From an uncultured bacterium (lineage in GTDB: Bacteria > Bacteroidota > Ignavibacteria > Kapaibacteriales > UBA4661): 64,000 nucleotides of DNA. Below, one piece after another: positions 10,143-18,842 of the stretch. A program made the translations under genes and the position numbers. The notes under the pieces were generated by a model, which was not told the origin of the DNA, did not search any database, and worked only from the letters and a program-made list of their open reading frames with translations. The DNA lies in the NCBI GenBank assembly GCA_937899715.1, contig CALCNX010000075.1, forward strand, positions 12,350-76,349. Reading direction: 5' to 3'. Every line of letters starts with the position of its first letter. The first letter of the stretch is position 1.

Positions 10143-13100
10143 TGCAGAGGAGCACACGACATATCTTTTTCTATTGGTTTCGGTGTGGGGTGATGCTCTT
10201 ATGCTTTGTTTGGGGGGCGCTTGCTCAAAATGCGGAAGAGCGCACGTTTCGGCGTTTGAGCCATGTGGAAGGGTTATCGAACGACGAAGTATATTGCATG
10301 ACCCAAGACCGTCGCGGTATGATGTGGTTCGGCACCGCCGACGGCTTGAATAGTTACGACGGCATAAAATTTACGCTCTATCGCCACCGCGAAGGAGATA
10401 CTACCTCACTTCCACAAAACGGCATTCTTTCTCTTGCTGAAGATGCGAGCGGTAATCTATGGGTGGGAACAAAAGATTACTTGTGCCGCTTTCATCCCGT
10501 ACGTGGTACCTTTACTTGGTATCGTTTGCCCACTCATTACCCTCTGGAGAATGTTCGCAATATTGTGGACATCGGTGGCGATTATTTATACCTTGCCGTT
10601 GGCTACGGTGCACTACGCTTCGACAAGCGTACGGGCGAGAGTAAAGCTCTTTTTGACCAAAATGATTTTCCTAAGGAGTTGGTGTATGTTGTCACCGATG
10701 TTTTTAGCGATACTTCTTCCCGAATCTGGATTACAAGCAGCAGGGGAATTTTTGTGCATGACCCTCGTTCAGAAACGCTTCGCCACGTTGTAAGGCGGAT
10801 TATTAACAGAGCCATGCCCCGAAAAGACGGCGAGGGTAAAATATGGTTCTCCGATTCAACAGGAATCCATGTCTTTGACCCCTATCGTGAGCGCATTGTT
10901 AAAACGTTTCCTTCGGCATCATTTCCACATAATTCGGGCGTATCGAAGTACAACTATGCGTTCTTGCTCACGCAATCGCACGACGGTGCTATTTGGTTTA
11001 CGATGGGGTTGAGTCTGTTTACGTTGAATCCGTCAACGGGAACAATTTCCATTCATACTCCTGCTCTGCGGCGTGCGCTGGGCAGTGCTGAGATTATTTG
11101 TGCCGTCACAGACCGCACGGGTGTGGTGTGGCTTGGAGATAATGTACGCGGCTTGGGGTTGTGGTCGCCCTATAATCCCAAGTTTAAACTGTGGCGGCAC
11201 GACCCTACAAACGCTAACACTATCAGCAATGACTATATTCGCGGGATTTGGGAGGATTCCACGGACAACGTTTGGGTTTGTACGCAATATGGTGGTTTGA
11301 ATCGTATCAATCGCCACACGGGAATCGTACAGCATTACAGGCACACGCCCGGCAATCCGCAAAGTCTTATGAGTGATGAACTCTGGGGGATTACGCCGTT
11401 AAACAGCCATGAGATTCTTCTTCATAAAAGTGTGCAGACCCAAGTTTTGAACACCCAACGAGGCACTTTTCGAGGCACACGGCTTCATCCGACACTGGCA
11501 ATGCTACGCGATAGAGACGGAACGTTGTGGATGGCAGATTCAATAAAGGGCGAGTTCTTTAACGGTACGATTACCACCGATGGAAGGCGCTTTCTTCCTG
11601 CGCTGCCATTGGGGTTTGAGAATGCACGCTTAGATGCCGCCATTGAGGACAGGCGCGGGCGAATATGGTTCGCCCATTACAGAACACGTATTTTGCGGTA
11701 TGACAAGCAGCGTCAGGTATGGGACACCGTGCGTGGCTTGTCCAAATTACAGCGAGCTGATTATTTTTCCAGCATGACAGAAGATGCCGCAGGTAATATG
11801 TTGATTGCGACAAAGGGAGATGGAATCTACGTTTGCGACACGAACGACCGTGTGTGGAGTATCAGCGAAAAAGACGGCTTGCCGAACAATAACGTTTATG
11901 GCATATTTCACGATAAGCGTGGTGCGCTCTGGATGAGTTCTGATAGAGGCGTTATACGTTACGACCCCGCCACAAAGCACTTTCGCCAATTCACACCCAA
12001 CGACGGCTTGCAGGGCTGGGAGTTCAACCGCATGGCATTTCACCAAAACAAAAAGGGTGAAATTTATTTTGGTGGCACTGACGGCTTGAATCTTTTTCAC
12101 CCCGATAGTGTTCGGGATAATCCTCTCGCGCCGCCTGTGGTACTGACAGCGCTCAAAATTTTTGATAAACCGTGGGAAGATATTCGTGAGCGCGATATTC
12201 GAGTAAGTGCTTTGAATGCAGGAAATCTGCATGGTACGGAGCGCAACGACACAGTGCTGGCAGATATGCATATACTTCGCTTGCCATATAATTACAACAC
12301 GCTCACTTTTGAGTTTGCAGCTCTGGATTTCACCGCGCCGCATCTGAATCAATACTCGTGGAAACTGGAAGGCTTCGAGCCGGAATGGGGTGATAGCACG
12401 ACAAAACACGAAACGAAATATACGAACCTCTCTCCCGGAGACTATGTGTTCCGTGTCCGTGCCTGCAATAGCGACGGCGTGTGGAACGAAGCCGGGTTTG
12501 CTCTTACCATTATTATCGAACCTGCTTGGTACCAGACGTGGTGGTTTCGTCTGCTTTCGGCAGCAGCATTGATAGCCGCAGTAGCACTCATTGTTCGGTG
12601 GCGTGTTCGTGCTGTGGAGGTGCGGAACCGTTTGCTGGAAGTGGAAGTACACAAACGTACGAAAGAGCTACGTGAGGCAAATTCAGAAATCAAACGGCAA
12701 TTGGATGTCCAAGATGCGCAAGCCCGTGAAATTGAGCTTGCCAATAGTGAATTAGATATTACATTGCAAGACTTGAAAACAACGCAAACACAGCTCGTGC
12801 AGTCCGAGCGGATGAATGCTATCGGTATGCTCACAGCAGGTGTGATGCACGAAATCAACAATCCTAACGCGATTGCGTACTCTGCCATCACCCAAACCCG
12901 CACCAAACTTGAGGAGATGATGAAGTATTTTCTTTCGCTCTTGGACGACGAAAGCAAAGAATCTGACGAAGTGCGGAAATATCAAGAATTGAGTAATGAT
13001 GCCCTTTCACGCCTTGAACTCGCCGCCGATGGTGCGGGGCGTGTCAAAACGATTGTGGCAAATTTGCAAGGCATGACCAAGCATCAAGAAGAAGGCGGTA

Positions 13101-13537
13101 AAGTGGGAAATCTCGTCGCAGAATTAACGTCAACCTTTAGCTTATTTCGGATGCAATTCCATACTGTTGAAATTGTCGTTGCTCCCGACACACCGCCTAG
13201 CATCTTCATCCGAGCGAATTTTGGCGAAATCAATCAAGTCTTTCTGAATCTGCTGGTGAATGCCGCCCAAGCCGGTGCAACACGAATCACGATGACCGCC
13301 ACACAAGCTGACTCGATGATTGTTTTACGGATGACCGACAACGGCAAAGGAATTTCGGCAAAGACAGTAAGCCACATCTTCGAGCCATTCTTTACGACCA
13401 AAGCTGCGGGCAATAGTGGTTTGGGGCTAAGTATATCCAAACAAATTATTGAGCGGCACGGTGGTGAGATAGAATGCGAGTCAGAGCTTGGTAAAGGCAC
13501 AACTTTTATTGTTCGACTTCCGATGGTCACTGTATGA
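10142..13537 (+). CDS. Propeller/Y_Y_Y sensor kinase with a divergent (NtrB/ZraS-like) kinase core
   Basis: 1131 residues: signal peptide (MLLCFVWGALAQNA), about 14 propeller blades (GMMWFGT, GNLWVGT, GAIWFTM and others), Y_Y_Y domain at about 715-800 (LEGFEPEWGDS, RVRACNSDGVW), membrane helix, coiled coil, then a kinase core unlike the other propeller kinases here. The H-box is LTAGVMHEINNPNA (His 903), the N-box is FLNLLVNAAQAGA, and the lid region reads IFEPFFTTKAAGNSGLGLSISK. This is the style of the NtrB/ZraS group. It begins inside the stop codon of the receiver-kinase gene. The LuxR-type response regulator 126 bases downstream is its likely partner, the only classical kinase-regulator pairing in the plus-strand island. 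Confidence 0.92.
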   Translation: MQRSTRHIFFYWFRCGVMLLCFVWGALAQNAEERTFRRLSHVEGLSNDEVYCMTQDRRGMMWFGTADGLNSYDGIKFTLYRHREGDTTSLPQNGILSLAEDASGNLWVGTKDYLCRFHPVRGTFTWYRLPTHYPLENVRNIVDIGGDYLYLAVGYGALRFDKRTGESKALFDQNDFPKELVYVVTDVFSDTSSRIWITSSRGIFVHDPRSETLRHVVRRIINRAMPRKDGEGKIWFSDSTGIHVFDPYRERIVKTFPSASFPHNSGVSKYNYAFLLTQSHDGAIWFTMGLSLFTLNPSTGTISIHTPALRRALGSAEIICAVTDRTGVVWLGDNVRGLGLWSPYNPKFKLWRHDPTNANTISNDYIRGIWEDSTDNVWVCTQYGGLNRINRHTGIVQHYRHTPGNPQSLMSDELWGITPLNSHEILLHKSVQTQVLNTQRGTFRGTRLHPTLAMLRDRDGTLWMADSIKGEFFNGTITTDGRRFLPALPLGFENARLDAAIEDRRGRIWFAHYRTRILRYDKQRQVWDTVRGLSKLQRADYFSSMTEDAAGNMLIATKGDGIYVCDTNDRVWSISEKDGLPNNNVYGIFHDKRGALWMSSDRGVIRYDPATKHFRQFTPNDGLQGWEFNRMAFHQNKKGEIYFGGTDGLNLFHPDSVRDNPLAPPVVLTALKIFDKPWEDIRERDIRVSALNAGNLHGTERNDTVLADMHILRLPYNYNTLTFEFAALDFTAPHLNQYSWKLEGFEPEWGDSTTKHETKYTNLSPGDYVFRVRACNSDGVWNEAGFALTIIIEPAWYQTWWFRLLSAAALIAAVALIVRWRVRAVEVRNRLLEVEVHKRTKELREANSEIKRQLDVQDAQAREIELANSELDITLQDLKTTQTQLVQSERMNAIGMLTAGVMHEINNPNAIAYSAITQTRTKLEEMMKYFLSLLDDESKESDEVRKYQELSNDALSRLELAADGAGRVKTIVANLQGMTKHQEEGGKVGNLVAELTSTFSLFRMQFHTVEIVVAPDTPPSIFIRANFGEINQVFLNLLVNAAQAGATRITMTATQADSMIVLRMTDNGKGISAKTVSHIFEPFFTTKAAGNSGLGLSISKQIIERHGGEIECESELGKGTTFIVRLPMVTV

Positions 13538-13663
13538 TGATTATAGGCAGGTGGATACAATCATTTTCGACTTGCCCGTCGTGCGGAATAGTATCGGCAA
13601 TATTCAGGGTTGTATGGACTCAGGAATTATTGTAAAAAATTTTTGCTACTAGATTTTTCCACA

Positions 13664-14332
13664 ATGACTACTCAACCGACAATAAAAGCACTCATAGCTG
13701 ATGACCATGAAATAGCGCGGTTTGCGTTTCTCAAGTGGTTAGAGGAAGAGGCACAGACTGGGGTGCTTGATGTTAGCATCATTGGTATTGTGTCCACAGG
13801 ACAACAGGCATTAGACCGTGTTTTGCTGTCGTCCAATCATGGTGAAGCCATTACTTTCTTGATACTCGACCTTGATATGCCGGATATGACTGGTCTGGAA
13901 GTCATCAAAACGCTTCGCGCAAAGGCATGGAAGCATCCGATATTGGTCATTTCCGGTTCGTATCTGGCAACAGCACGGGATGTGCTTGCGGTCGGAGCAA
14001 ATGGGTTTATCTCCAAAGAAGAGGGGCAATCGGTGTTCGTTGAAGCGGTGCATTTTTTGGCGAGCAATCCCGATAGAACATGGCTCAGTCCCAAAACGCA
14101 CCGCCAACTTCTTCACACTGAAAATCTTCTCAAAAAAGCTGACCTGACAACCGCTGAACAAGGTGTACTCAGGCTTGCCAAGTTCTCGAACAAAGAAATC
14201 GCCGATAAACTTGGTATTGCCGAAAGTACCGTCAAAAAGCATTTTTGGAGTATCTTCCAAAAGCTCGGTATTGCCTCGCGCTATGATGCGATTGCCTTTG
14301 CGATTGAAGCGGGCTTGATTGTTGGGCGGTAG
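13664..14332 (+). CDS. LuxR/NarL-family response regulator
   Basis: 222 residues from ATG 13664; the frame extends to a TTG at 13610, but the ATG sits directly before the receiver. Receiver: acidic ADDHE near residues 12-16, phospho-acceptor Asp69 in LILDLDMPDMTG, and Lys in GFISKEEG. The C-terminal helix-turn-helix has the LuxR signature (LTTAEQGVLRL, NKEIADKLGIAESTVKKHF). It should act as a phosphorylation-controlled transcription factor. It follows the divergent propeller kinase at 10142 by 126 bases and is the only free-standing regulator in the first 59 kb, so other orphan kinases might also feed into it; that last point is speculation. Confidence 0.93.
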   Translation: MTTQPTIKALIADDHEIARFAFLKWLEEEAQTGVLDVSIIGIVSTGQQALDRVLLSSNHGEAITFLILDLDMPDMTGLEVIKTLRAKAWKHPILVISGSYLATARDVLAVGANGFISKEEGQSVFVEAVHFLASNPDRTWLSPKTHRQLLHTENLLKKADLTTAEQGVLRLAKFSNKEIADKLGIAESTVKKHFWSIFQKLGIASRYDAIAFAIEAGLIVGR

Positions 14333-14356
14333 GAATGATGCGCACCTGCGGTAATC

Positions 14357-14372
14357 GCCTATCACGATAGGC
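14357..14372. terminator. Short hairpin between convergent genes
   Basis: GCCTAT and ATAGGC pair around a 4-base loop, between the end of the response regulator (14332) and the end of the convergent lipoprotein gene (14386). There is no clear U-tract, so terminator function is only suggested by position. Confidence 0.35.
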
Positions 14373-14385
14373 TTTCAACGCAAGA

Positions 14386-14817
14386 TTACTTTGCTTTCCA
14401 CTTCCATGTCAGTCCAGCGCCAGAATACTGCAACGCTGTCGCTGTGAGTTCGTCAATGCTGAAAGTGCCTGTGTACAAATTCGGAACCGTCAGCGTTAAA
14501 GTGGTCAGACCAGATAATGACCACGTACCAGCGTAGGTTGCAGGAGCTCCAGCCATCTGTGCTGCTGCCGTTGTGGTAAAGGTGACCGAACCAGATGCCG
14601 TAAAAACAGCCGTCATACCCGTATAAACGATTGTTTGATTGGCACTCGGTGTACTCGTTGTGCCAGTTGCAAAACTATCGAAGACCCAGCCGCCAGAACG
14701 GGTGATTGCGTCTGTTTGGCTGCCAGTGGTTGTGACGGTGCAAGCAGACAAGCCGCCCAGTATTGCGATGACAGCAAAGCACAGAGCGAGATTGTGGAGT
14801 AAAAAGGAGCGTTTCAT
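14386..14817 (-). CDS. Small lipoprotein of unknown function
   Basis: 143 residues. The N-terminus is a lipoprotein signal with lipobox LSAC (Cys 26) after a hydrophobic stretch (CFAVIAILGGLSA). The mature part is short, threonine- and serine-rich and beta-like, with phrases such as AGTWSLSG and LTLTVPNLYTGTF that recall lipocalin-like or DUF-type beta-sandwich lipoproteins; I cannot name a family. It is convergent with the response regulator and divergent from the kinase at 15041. Probable location is the cell envelope. Confidence 0.75.
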   Translation of the reverse strand: MKRSFLLHNLALCFAVIAILGGLSACTVTTTGSQTDAITRSGGWVFDSFATGTTSTPSANQTIVYTGMTAVFTASGSVTFTTTAAAQMAGAPATYAGTWSLSGLTTLTLTVPNLYTGTFSIDELTATALQYSGAGLTWKWKAK

Positions 14818-15040
14818 GGATGTAGAGAAAAAAGATAAAAAAATGCAAGTTGTGGTAACTCGCTAAAGATTGTGTTCGGTTGTGTATTGATTCGATTCGC
14901 AACAGCACCGGATAATGTGTTCTTCTTATCAAAAATACCACTTTCAATACTTCTCTGTAACCCTCTCGAAGTTCTATTCACCTACTACCAAAAGTTCTAT
15001 GTGTGAAATTCAATACATTCACCACTCACCACTGCTTTCT

Positions 15041-17089
15041 ATGGCTACTACTAAAAAATCTATGTTCACCGCACACTGCCTTGCGTTACTGGCTATATGC
15101 AGTCTGAATCTGTACGCGCAGACGGAGCCGGAAAAACGCCGTCAGGATTCCTTGAACACGCTCATCAAGCAAGTGGAGGGGCGCACGGATACTGCCGCCG
15201 CGAAAGCATTGGCAGATGCCGCTTTGGGGTATATCAATTTCGACAGCCACTACGCGCTTGAAATCGCCACCCGTGCCGACAACCTTGTTACCAATGCCTC
15301 TGTTACACCGCTCCGCATTCACGTAAAAATTGCCCTTGCGGATGTTTGCTACGCCGATAATAAATACCCCGAAGCTATCAAATACTACGACACCGCACTC
15401 GCAATGGCGCGGCGCATTGGTGCGAATGTGGAAACAGCCTATGCGCTCATTGGGCAGTCAATGATTGAACGCGACCAAGGCGCAATGGCGAAAGCATTTG
15501 CCAAAAGTTTGGAGGCGATGGAATGTGCAAAAAATGCCAATAACCACCGCTTGACGGTAACTGCGACCATGACTCTCGGACTTGGGTACTTCGCGGCACG
15601 TGATTTTGTCAGTTCCGATAGTATCTATGGCGTTGCTTTGCAGCAATGTCAAGGTAAAGAAGATGACGACATTCGAGCAGCAATTTACAACTGTAGAGGT
15701 ATCTTGGTAGACCAGATGCAGCAGCCCCAAAGGGCGATAGAGACGTATCGCAATGGACTCATATTGGAACAGCAACTGGGGCGGTCGCGGAGAATTGGTC
15801 GAATAAGTAGCAATATCGCACTCGTGTTTATGCGGATTGATAAATTCGATTCGGCGTTGGCGTATCAAAAAGTTTGTTTGCAACAGTATGAAAAAACTAA
15901 GTACGATGCGGGCTTGGCTAATTCTCTCAGTATTATTGGCATGACGCAGGTGAAACTCGGTCAATATCAAGACGCGATTGCCTCCGCGAAACGAGCTATC
16001 AAGCTCTCGGAGCCAAGTCATTTTTTTCAAGAAATGAACTATGGGTACTACGTGCTGACCGAGGCGTATTCCGGCTTGGGAGATTACAAAAGCGCACTGG
16101 AGGCGAATAAACAAATGGCTGCTATTCAGGATTCTATGTACAACGCCGCCAGCGCAGAAAAACTCGCCGAACTCGAAACCGCGAAAAAAGAGCAGGAAAT
16201 CAAGCTACTGCAAAGCCAAAAAGCACAAGAAAACATCATCCGTAATGCGCTCATCGCCGGAGCACTGGCACTGGTGGGCTTTGTGGTCGTGCTTGTGCGC
16301 GGAAACAACCGCAGAAAGCGTGATAATGCACAACTCGCCGAACTGAACGACAAACTCTTCGATGCAAACGAGGAATTGAGTTTGCTCACTGCTGAAAAAG
16401 ACGAAATTATGAATATCGTGACGCATGGTCTGAAAAGCCAGATTTTTGGTGTTCGCACTATTGCCGAACGCATTGAGGCAGAAGCTGAAGTGCAGCATTT
16501 GCTAAGCATTGCAGAAATGTCCGTGAAGGTCGGCACAGCAGCACAGCAGATGTTTTCGCTCACCACCAATCTTCTGACGATGAACGAGGCAGAACAAGGT
16601 TTGCTGCGCCCCAAGCTGTTGCCTGTGAGTATTCATGCGGTAGTGGAGCGCGTGAGCGAGCAGTTCAAAGAATATGCCGCAGCGAAAGAAATAACGCTGC
16701 ATTATGACCGCCACTCGGAAACAAGCGACACGGCAGAAGTGTTCGCCGATGAACAAATGCTCCAAGAAGTATTTGAAAATCTTATTTCCAATGCGATTAA
16801 ATACTCTCCTCGCGGAAAGCAAGTGTTTATACGTTTGCTGAAGAGAAACGTCCTGATGCGCATAGAAGTACAAGATGAAGGAGAAGGCATTTCGTCGGAC
16901 GATATGTCAAAACTTTTCGGAAAATTTGCGCGACTTTCGGCACAACCGACCGGCGGCGAACACAGCACGGGGTTGGGACTCAGCATCGTTAAAAAAATGG
17001 TGGAAGCAATGAATGGTGCGGTATGGTGCGAATCGGAATTGGGCAGGGGATCGACGTTTATTGTGGAGTTACCGAGTGTCAAAGCATGA
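15041..17089 (+). CDS. TPR sensor kinase with degenerate H-box
   Basis: 682 residues from ATG 15041, which places the signal peptide (FTAHCLALLAICSLNLYAQ) at the N-terminus; the frame is open to ATG 14915. TPRs cover about residues 75-375, then a membrane helix (IAGALALVGFVVVLV) and a kinase module. The H-box reads THGLKSQIFG instead of HDLKNP: the phospho-acceptor His (462) is kept, but the following acidic residue, the Asn at +4 and the Pro are replaced by Gly, Ser and Gln. The ATP-binding domain is intact (ENLISNAIKYS, DEGEGIS, GLGLSIVKK). In HisKA kinases the acidic residue acts as general base and the +4 Asn/Thr serves phosphatase activity, so catalysis is probably altered. Confidence 0.9.
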   Translation: MATTKKSMFTAHCLALLAICSLNLYAQTEPEKRRQDSLNTLIKQVEGRTDTAAAKALADAALGYINFDSHYALEIATRADNLVTNASVTPLRIHVKIALADVCYADNKYPEAIKYYDTALAMARRIGANVETAYALIGQSMIERDQGAMAKAFAKSLEAMECAKNANNHRLTVTATMTLGLGYFAARDFVSSDSIYGVALQQCQGKEDDDIRAAIYNCRGILVDQMQQPQRAIETYRNGLILEQQLGRSRRIGRISSNIALVFMRIDKFDSALAYQKVCLQQYEKTKYDAGLANSLSIIGMTQVKLGQYQDAIASAKRAIKLSEPSHFFQEMNYGYYVLTEAYSGLGDYKSALEANKQMAAIQDSMYNAASAEKLAELETAKKEQEIKLLQSQKAQENIIRNALIAGALALVGFVVVLVRGNNRRKRDNAQLAELNDKLFDANEELSLLTAEKDEIMNIVTHGLKSQIFGVRTIAERIEAEAEVQHLLSIAEMSVKVGTAAQQMFSLTTNLLTMNEAEQGLLRPKLLPVSIHAVVERVSEQFKEYAAAKEITLHYDRHSETSDTAEVFADEQMLQEVFENLISNAIKYSPRGKQVFIRLLKRNVLMRIEVQDEGEGISSDDMSKLFGKFARLSAQPTGGEHSTGLGLSIVKKMVEAMNGAVWCESELGRGSTFIVELPSVKA

Positions 17090-17180
17090 CGAATGCTGCA
17101 CAGCATCTCTTGATTTGGTAATTGCCCGCACTTGCTGTATTTTGCCCCTTCCGCGCTATATCATCACCAGCTAGAGATTC

Positions 17181-18614
17181 ATGGAAACGCATAAGAGCAG
17201 TTCTCCCCACATTGAACGCGCAACAGTTCTACGAGAATGTGCCCGAATAAACTTCGGTCGCGTTCGCTTATTTGCGCTTGTCCTGTTTTTGGTTCATTGT
17301 TTTTTACTCTACCGCGATATTACGGTTTTGCGTGTGGAGGGCTATTGGACACGGAACATAGGGTATCAGCATTTATGCACGATGCACATCATTTTGGTCG
17401 TGGGTACGGCGCTTTTTCTGCTGCTTTCTTTTTTTATTGAGCGCTTGCCGCAGAAGCGTGAACGCTGGCGAGAAGTGTACAACGGTGCTTTTGCATGGTT
17501 TGTCTTGCTTTGGTGCGCTGTACTGGCAGGTTGGGTGAATCAGCACGAACACGGATTGATTACCGAATATGTGATTGCGATTTTCGGGATTGCTGCCTCC
17601 TTTTATTTTCCGCCGTTGCAGTCTTTAGCAATGTTCGTTTCGGTGCAGGTGGTCTTTATGCTGGCTGTTGCTTCTATGCTGCCCGACCCCAATTATAGCG
17701 GGCATTACACGAACACTCTTGCAATGATTATCATTGCTTGGTTGCTAGCGCGGTCATCATTTCTTTTGACGGCGAAGAACATTACCAATCAAGAAATTAT
17801 TCGTCGGCAAACGGCAATATTAGCGGAGAATAACACCGAGCTGACGCTCAAAAATGCCCGTCTTGAAGTTCTTGATTTAGAGAAAACCGAGTTGATGGGC
17901 ATTGCAGCCCACGACTTGAAAAATCCGATAACAGGTATTTTGCTTGCCACAGGTATTATCCGTCATCGTTTGCAAGATTTGCAGAAGCAGTATGTACTTG
18001 CCGGTATGGAAAAAGTTATCGGCAAATTGACCGATATTGACGGAATAGCAGAGCGTATGCTGGACATTATCAATAAACTCTTGAATGTCAATAAAATTGA
18101 AAGCGGTACCTTAACAATACAGAATGTGGAATTTAGCTTAGGGACAATCGTTGAAGCCGTGGTGGATTTTTATGCAGAACACGCACGACCGAAAAATATT
18201 GTACTGCGTTTGGAGAATAAGGCATCGGATGCACAAATTCATGCAGACCCGCAATTTGTGCAAGAAATTATCGAAAATCTGGTTTCTAATGCAGTGAAGT
18301 ATTCGCCGCCGGATTTACCGATAGATGTTCGTTTGCTTGTACGCGAGAGTACAGTGCGATTCGAGGTGCAGGACTACGGACCAGGTTTGAGCCGTGAGGA
18401 CAAGACAAGATTATTTGGTAAGTTTGCTCGCCTTTCCGCTCGCCCGACTGCCGGCGAGAATAGCACGGGGCTGGGATTGAGTATCGTTAAAAAACTCACT
18501 GAAGCCATGAACGGGCACGTATGGTGCGAGTCGGAACTTGGTAAAGGGGCAACATTTATTGTGGAACTACCGATTTCTGTGCCGGAAATAGCAGACGTAG
18601 TGCACCAGAATTGA
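17181..18614 (+). CDS. Multi-pass membrane sensor histidine kinase
   Basis: 477 residues. Six predicted membrane helices in residues 28-205 (for example LFALVLFLVHCFLLY, IILVVGTALFLLLSFF, TLAMIIIAWLLA) form the sensor; there is no sizeable extracytoplasmic domain. A coiled coil leads to HisKA with GIAAHDLKNPITGIL (His 244) and HATPase with ENLVSNAVKYS, DYGPGLS and GLGLSIVKK. Small departures from its neighbours: the usual PTGGEHSTG is PTAGENSTG and G1 has Tyr for Glu. The start ATG follows a 91-base gap after the preceding kinase. Ligand unknown. Confidence 0.9.
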   Translation: METHKSSSPHIERATVLRECARINFGRVRLFALVLFLVHCFLLYRDITVLRVEGYWTRNIGYQHLCTMHIILVVGTALFLLLSFFIERLPQKRERWREVYNGAFAWFVLLWCAVLAGWVNQHEHGLITEYVIAIFGIAASFYFPPLQSLAMFVSVQVVFMLAVASMLPDPNYSGHYTNTLAMIIIAWLLARSSFLLTAKNITNQEIIRRQTAILAENNTELTLKNARLEVLDLEKTELMGIAAHDLKNPITGILLATGIIRHRLQDLQKQYVLAGMEKVIGKLTDIDGIAERMLDIINKLLNVNKIESGTLTIQNVEFSLGTIVEAVVDFYAEHARPKNIVLRLENKASDAQIHADPQFVQEIIENLVSNAVKYSPPDLPIDVRLLVRESTVRFEVQDYGPGLSREDKTRLFGKFARLSARPTAGENSTGLGLSIVKKLTEAMNGHVWCESELGKGATFIVELPISVPEIADVVHQN

Positions 18615-18842
18615 TAGATAGTGGGATTTTGTTGGTGCTTCGTCTTTACCACAGAGATAATCGTTTTGGAGAAAGAACTTTTCTGGTATTGTGTGAACGT
18701 ATTTTTGTCTGTTGAGTTTTTTTTGTATGTTCTCTAGCGAAAGCAAGAGCCTGTTTTACTTGAAATTCTATTTGGTGTTGAGGAGTGAAGATTTTGAGCA
18801 TTGTTTGTCGTTCATTTATCACATCTATTAAGGTTTTTTGTA

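Noticed and set aside
11747..12652. Minus-strand ORF of 301 residues
   Set aside because: It lies wholly antisense to the propeller kinase at 10142 and has no domain or plausible start context.
10142..13537. Hybrid propeller one-component regulator with AraC or receiver output
   Set aside because: The protein ends after the HATPase G2 region; no receiver or helix-turn-helix follows in any of the propeller proteins here.
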